64,000 nt of DNA. Origin: an uncultured Eubacteriales bacterium. GTDB lineage: Bacteria; Bacillota; Clostridia; Peptostreptococcales; Anaerovoracaceae. Within the stretch, counting starts at the first letter, position 1, and each line of letters begins with the position of its first letter. Shown in pieces: positions 62,546 through 64,000 of the stretch. The notes beneath the pieces are model-generated. The model was not told the origin of the DNA and ran no database searches. It saw nothing but the letters and a program-made list of their open reading frames with translations. The DNA lies in NCBI GenBank assembly GCA_902790905.1, contig CADATO010000004.1, positions 1 to 64,000 of the forward strand, written 5' to 3'. Both the position numbers and the translations under genes were made by a program.

Positions 62546-63508
62546 ATGATCATGCTTTTGAAACAACTGATGGAAGCATATGAATTACTTGACAGACCAG
62601 ATGCGTCCGGGGAAATGGTTAAGGAATACCTGCAAAGTATCCAGCCTAGGGCAGATGTAACAACATATGTGCTGGAAGGCAGGCATGGAACTACGGACAT
62701 GCTGAAAGTAGTGATTCCTGGCAAAAATGGAAAACGCGCGGGTGGTACAGCTCCTACAATTGGCTTGATTGGCCGACTTGGAGGAATGGGTGCAAGACCT
62801 GAGGCGGTTGGAATGGTGTCAGACGCAGACGGGGCATGGATCGTAACAGCTATCGCAGCGAAACTGCTGGATATGGCGAATAAAGGGGATTATCTGGAGG
62901 GAGATGTAATGATATCAACGCATCTCTGCCCCAATGCTCCGACAAGTCCGCATAAACCTGTTGCGTTCATGGGTTCTCCAGTATCTACCGCGCAGCTCAA
63001 TAAAGAGGAAGTCAGCGATGAGATGGATGCAATTCTGACCGTTGACAGCACAAGAGCTAACCGGTATGTAAACCATAGAGGGTTTGCTATCACGCCAACT
63101 ATCAAGGAGGGGTGGATTCTGCGGATCAGCGAAGATCTTCTCGATATTGTGCAGAATGCAACCGGAGAGATGCCGTATGTGATGCCTATCACAACGCAGG
63201 ATCTTACACCATATGGAAATGGAACATTCCATATTAACAGTATCATTCAGCCTAGTACGGCAACAAAGTGTCCGGTTGTCGGTGTTGCCACTACAGCAGC
63301 CGTTCCTGTAGCTGGTTGTGCGACAGGTGTCAATCCGATCTTCGATCTTGAAGCAGCAGCCCGTTTTATGATCGAGGTCTGCATTGCCTTTACAAAAGGA
63401 GTTTGTTCGTTCTACGATCCGGATGAATTCGATGAGCTTCAGGAACGTTATGGAACTATGTCGCATTTGCAGACATTTGGAAGCAAGGGGCCTGTTGATG
63501 ACAGATAG
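62546..63508 (+). CDS. DUF1177 family protein
   Basis: ATG 62546 is close to a second ATG at 62552 (MLLKQLMEAYELLDRPDASG), and AGAAGGTG upstream could serve either. The 320-residue product carries GRHGTTDMLKVVIPGKNGK, APTIGLIGRLGGMGARPEAV, STHLCPNAPTSPHKPVAFMG, FAITPTIKEGWILRISEDLL and ITTQDLTPYGNGTFHINSI, the DUF1177 pattern from memory of the family. The His-rich conserved parts suggest a metal-dependent hydrolase, but no activity has been established to my knowledge. It lies in the acquired operon. Confidence 0.85.
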   Translation: MIMLLKQLMEAYELLDRPDASGEMVKEYLQSIQPRADVTTYVLEGRHGTTDMLKVVIPGKNGKRAGGTAPTIGLIGRLGGMGARPEAVGMVSDADGAWIVTAIAAKLLDMANKGDYLEGDVMISTHLCPNAPTSPHKPVAFMGSPVSTAQLNKEEVSDEMDAILTVDSTRANRYVNHRGFAITPTIKEGWILRISEDLLDIVQNATGEMPYVMPITTQDLTPYGNGTFHINSIIQPSTATKCPVVGVATTAAVPVAGCATGVNPIFDLEAAARFMIEVCIAFTKGVCSFYDPDEFDELQERYGTMSHLQTFGSKGPVDDR

Positions 63509-63544
63509 CCTAAAATAGGAGAAATCAATCATATTGGAGGGATC

Positions 63545-64000
63545 ATGGAATTCAAAGAAAGTGCATTGATGTGTTTGTCCAGGAATATGGGCCTCAAGAG
63601 CGGAGAATCGGTTTTGATCCTGACAGATGATACGCGCAAGAATATCGGAACAGTTTTGTATGAAGCCGCAGAAGAATTACAAGCGAATGCGATGTTAATG
63701 TGCATGCAGCCGGCAGAGGTTTCGGGAACGGAACCCCCGGCTGCGGTGTCGGCAGCCATGAAGGCTGCCGACATTGTCATCTGTGCGACCAAAGAATCCA
63801 TTTCTCATACGTACGCTCGGGTTGAGGCTGTGAAGGCTGGCGCTCGAATTGCTATGATGGGTGGCATCACTGAAGAAATGTTCTGTGAAGGAGCTATTAC
63901 AGCGGATTATGGGAAAGTAAAAGATTTAACGTTAAAGCTCTGCAAAGAACTTGATGAAGCAAAAACGGCAGAGATTCGGAAAGAGGGCTACAGCCTCACG
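63545..64000 (+). CDS. Aminopeptidase-like protein (M29-related), 3' end outside window
   Basis: The ATG follows TTGGAGGG. The 152 codons present read MEFKESALMCLSRNMGLKSG, ESVLILTDDTRKNIGTVLYE, then SGTEPPAAVSAAMKAADIVI and ESISHTYARVEAVKAGARIA. This resembles proteins annotated as leucyl aminopeptidase, related to family M29 aminopeptidase T, in which two metal ions sit in the missing C-terminal half. It is the fourth gene of the operon. With the amidase and DUF1177 protein it may complete breakdown of the imported compound. The protein continues beyond the edge. Confidence 0.75.
   Translation, partial: MEFKESALMCLSRNMGLKSGESVLILTDDTRKNIGTVLYEAAEELQANAMLMCMQPAEVSGTEPPAAVSAAMKAADIVICATKESISHTYARVEAVKAGARIAMMGGITEEMFCEGAITADYGKVKDLTLKLCKELDEAKTAEIRKEGYSLT

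Overview
This 64 kb window looks like chromosomal DNA of a moderately high-GC, anaerobic Gram-positive bacterium of the class Clostridia. The evidence is a Firmicutes-type division and cell-wall (dcw) cluster starting with mraZ, MutS2, ZapA, a sortase-type surface protein, citrate lyase with its maturation genes, an Fe-S aldo/keto reductase and several phd-type toxin-antitoxin pairs. The exact family cannot be fixed from sequence reading alone. I see no rRNA, tRNA, CRISPR array or phage.

Layout. 1-1.3 kb: end of an IS256-family (IS1249-like) element with a frameshifted transposase and an 88-bp tandem repeat. 1.3-8.7 kb: ychF, a phd-doc module, a 26-residue membrane peptide, a decayed membrane-protein gene, a possibly frameshifted hypothetical gene, and a tight operon of flavin reductase-like protein, NhaC-type antiporter, acetyltransferase and DUF3267 protein. 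8.9-11.7 kb: a large wall-associated adhesin. 11.7-21.5 kb: aconitase, NADP-isocitrate dehydrogenase and citrate lyase citDEF on the plus strand, facing citC, a citX-citG fusion and a LysR regulator on the minus strand. 21.6-23.3 kb: a hydrolase and a class IV aminotransferase. 23.5-27.9 kb: an uncharacterised metabolic cluster (RraA-like, Cys-rich unknown, LUD protein, cupin, and a convergent D-aminoacylase-like amidohydrolase). 28-34.7 kb: a PIN/Phd toxin-antitoxin pair with evenly spaced operator repeats, membrane proteins, MFS transporter, lgt and 5-formyl-THF cyclo-ligase. 34.9-47.7 kb: dcw cluster mraZ-rsmH-ftsL-ftsI-murF-mraY-murD-ftsW-murG-ftsQ-ftsZ, without murC, murB or ftsA. 47.8-55.9 kb: rRNA methyltransferase, pheST, zapA, mutS2. 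56-60 kb: Fe-S aldo/keto reductase, acyltransferase, MATE exporter. 60.3-64 kb: an AT-richer, probably acquired operon of nitrilase-type amidase, NCS1/CodB-type permease, DUF1177 protein and an aminopeptidase-like protein cut by the window edge.

The most unusual signal is not a gene. The octamer GGAATCGC (reverse complement GCGATTCC) occurs 29 times by my reading, where about two are expected by chance. It is split almost equally between strands, found in coding DNA in several frames and in intergenic DNA, sometimes beside a small palindrome, and it is absent from the AT-rich operon at the right end. It behaves like a dispersed, DNA-level selected motif such as an uptake-like or protein-binding sequence.
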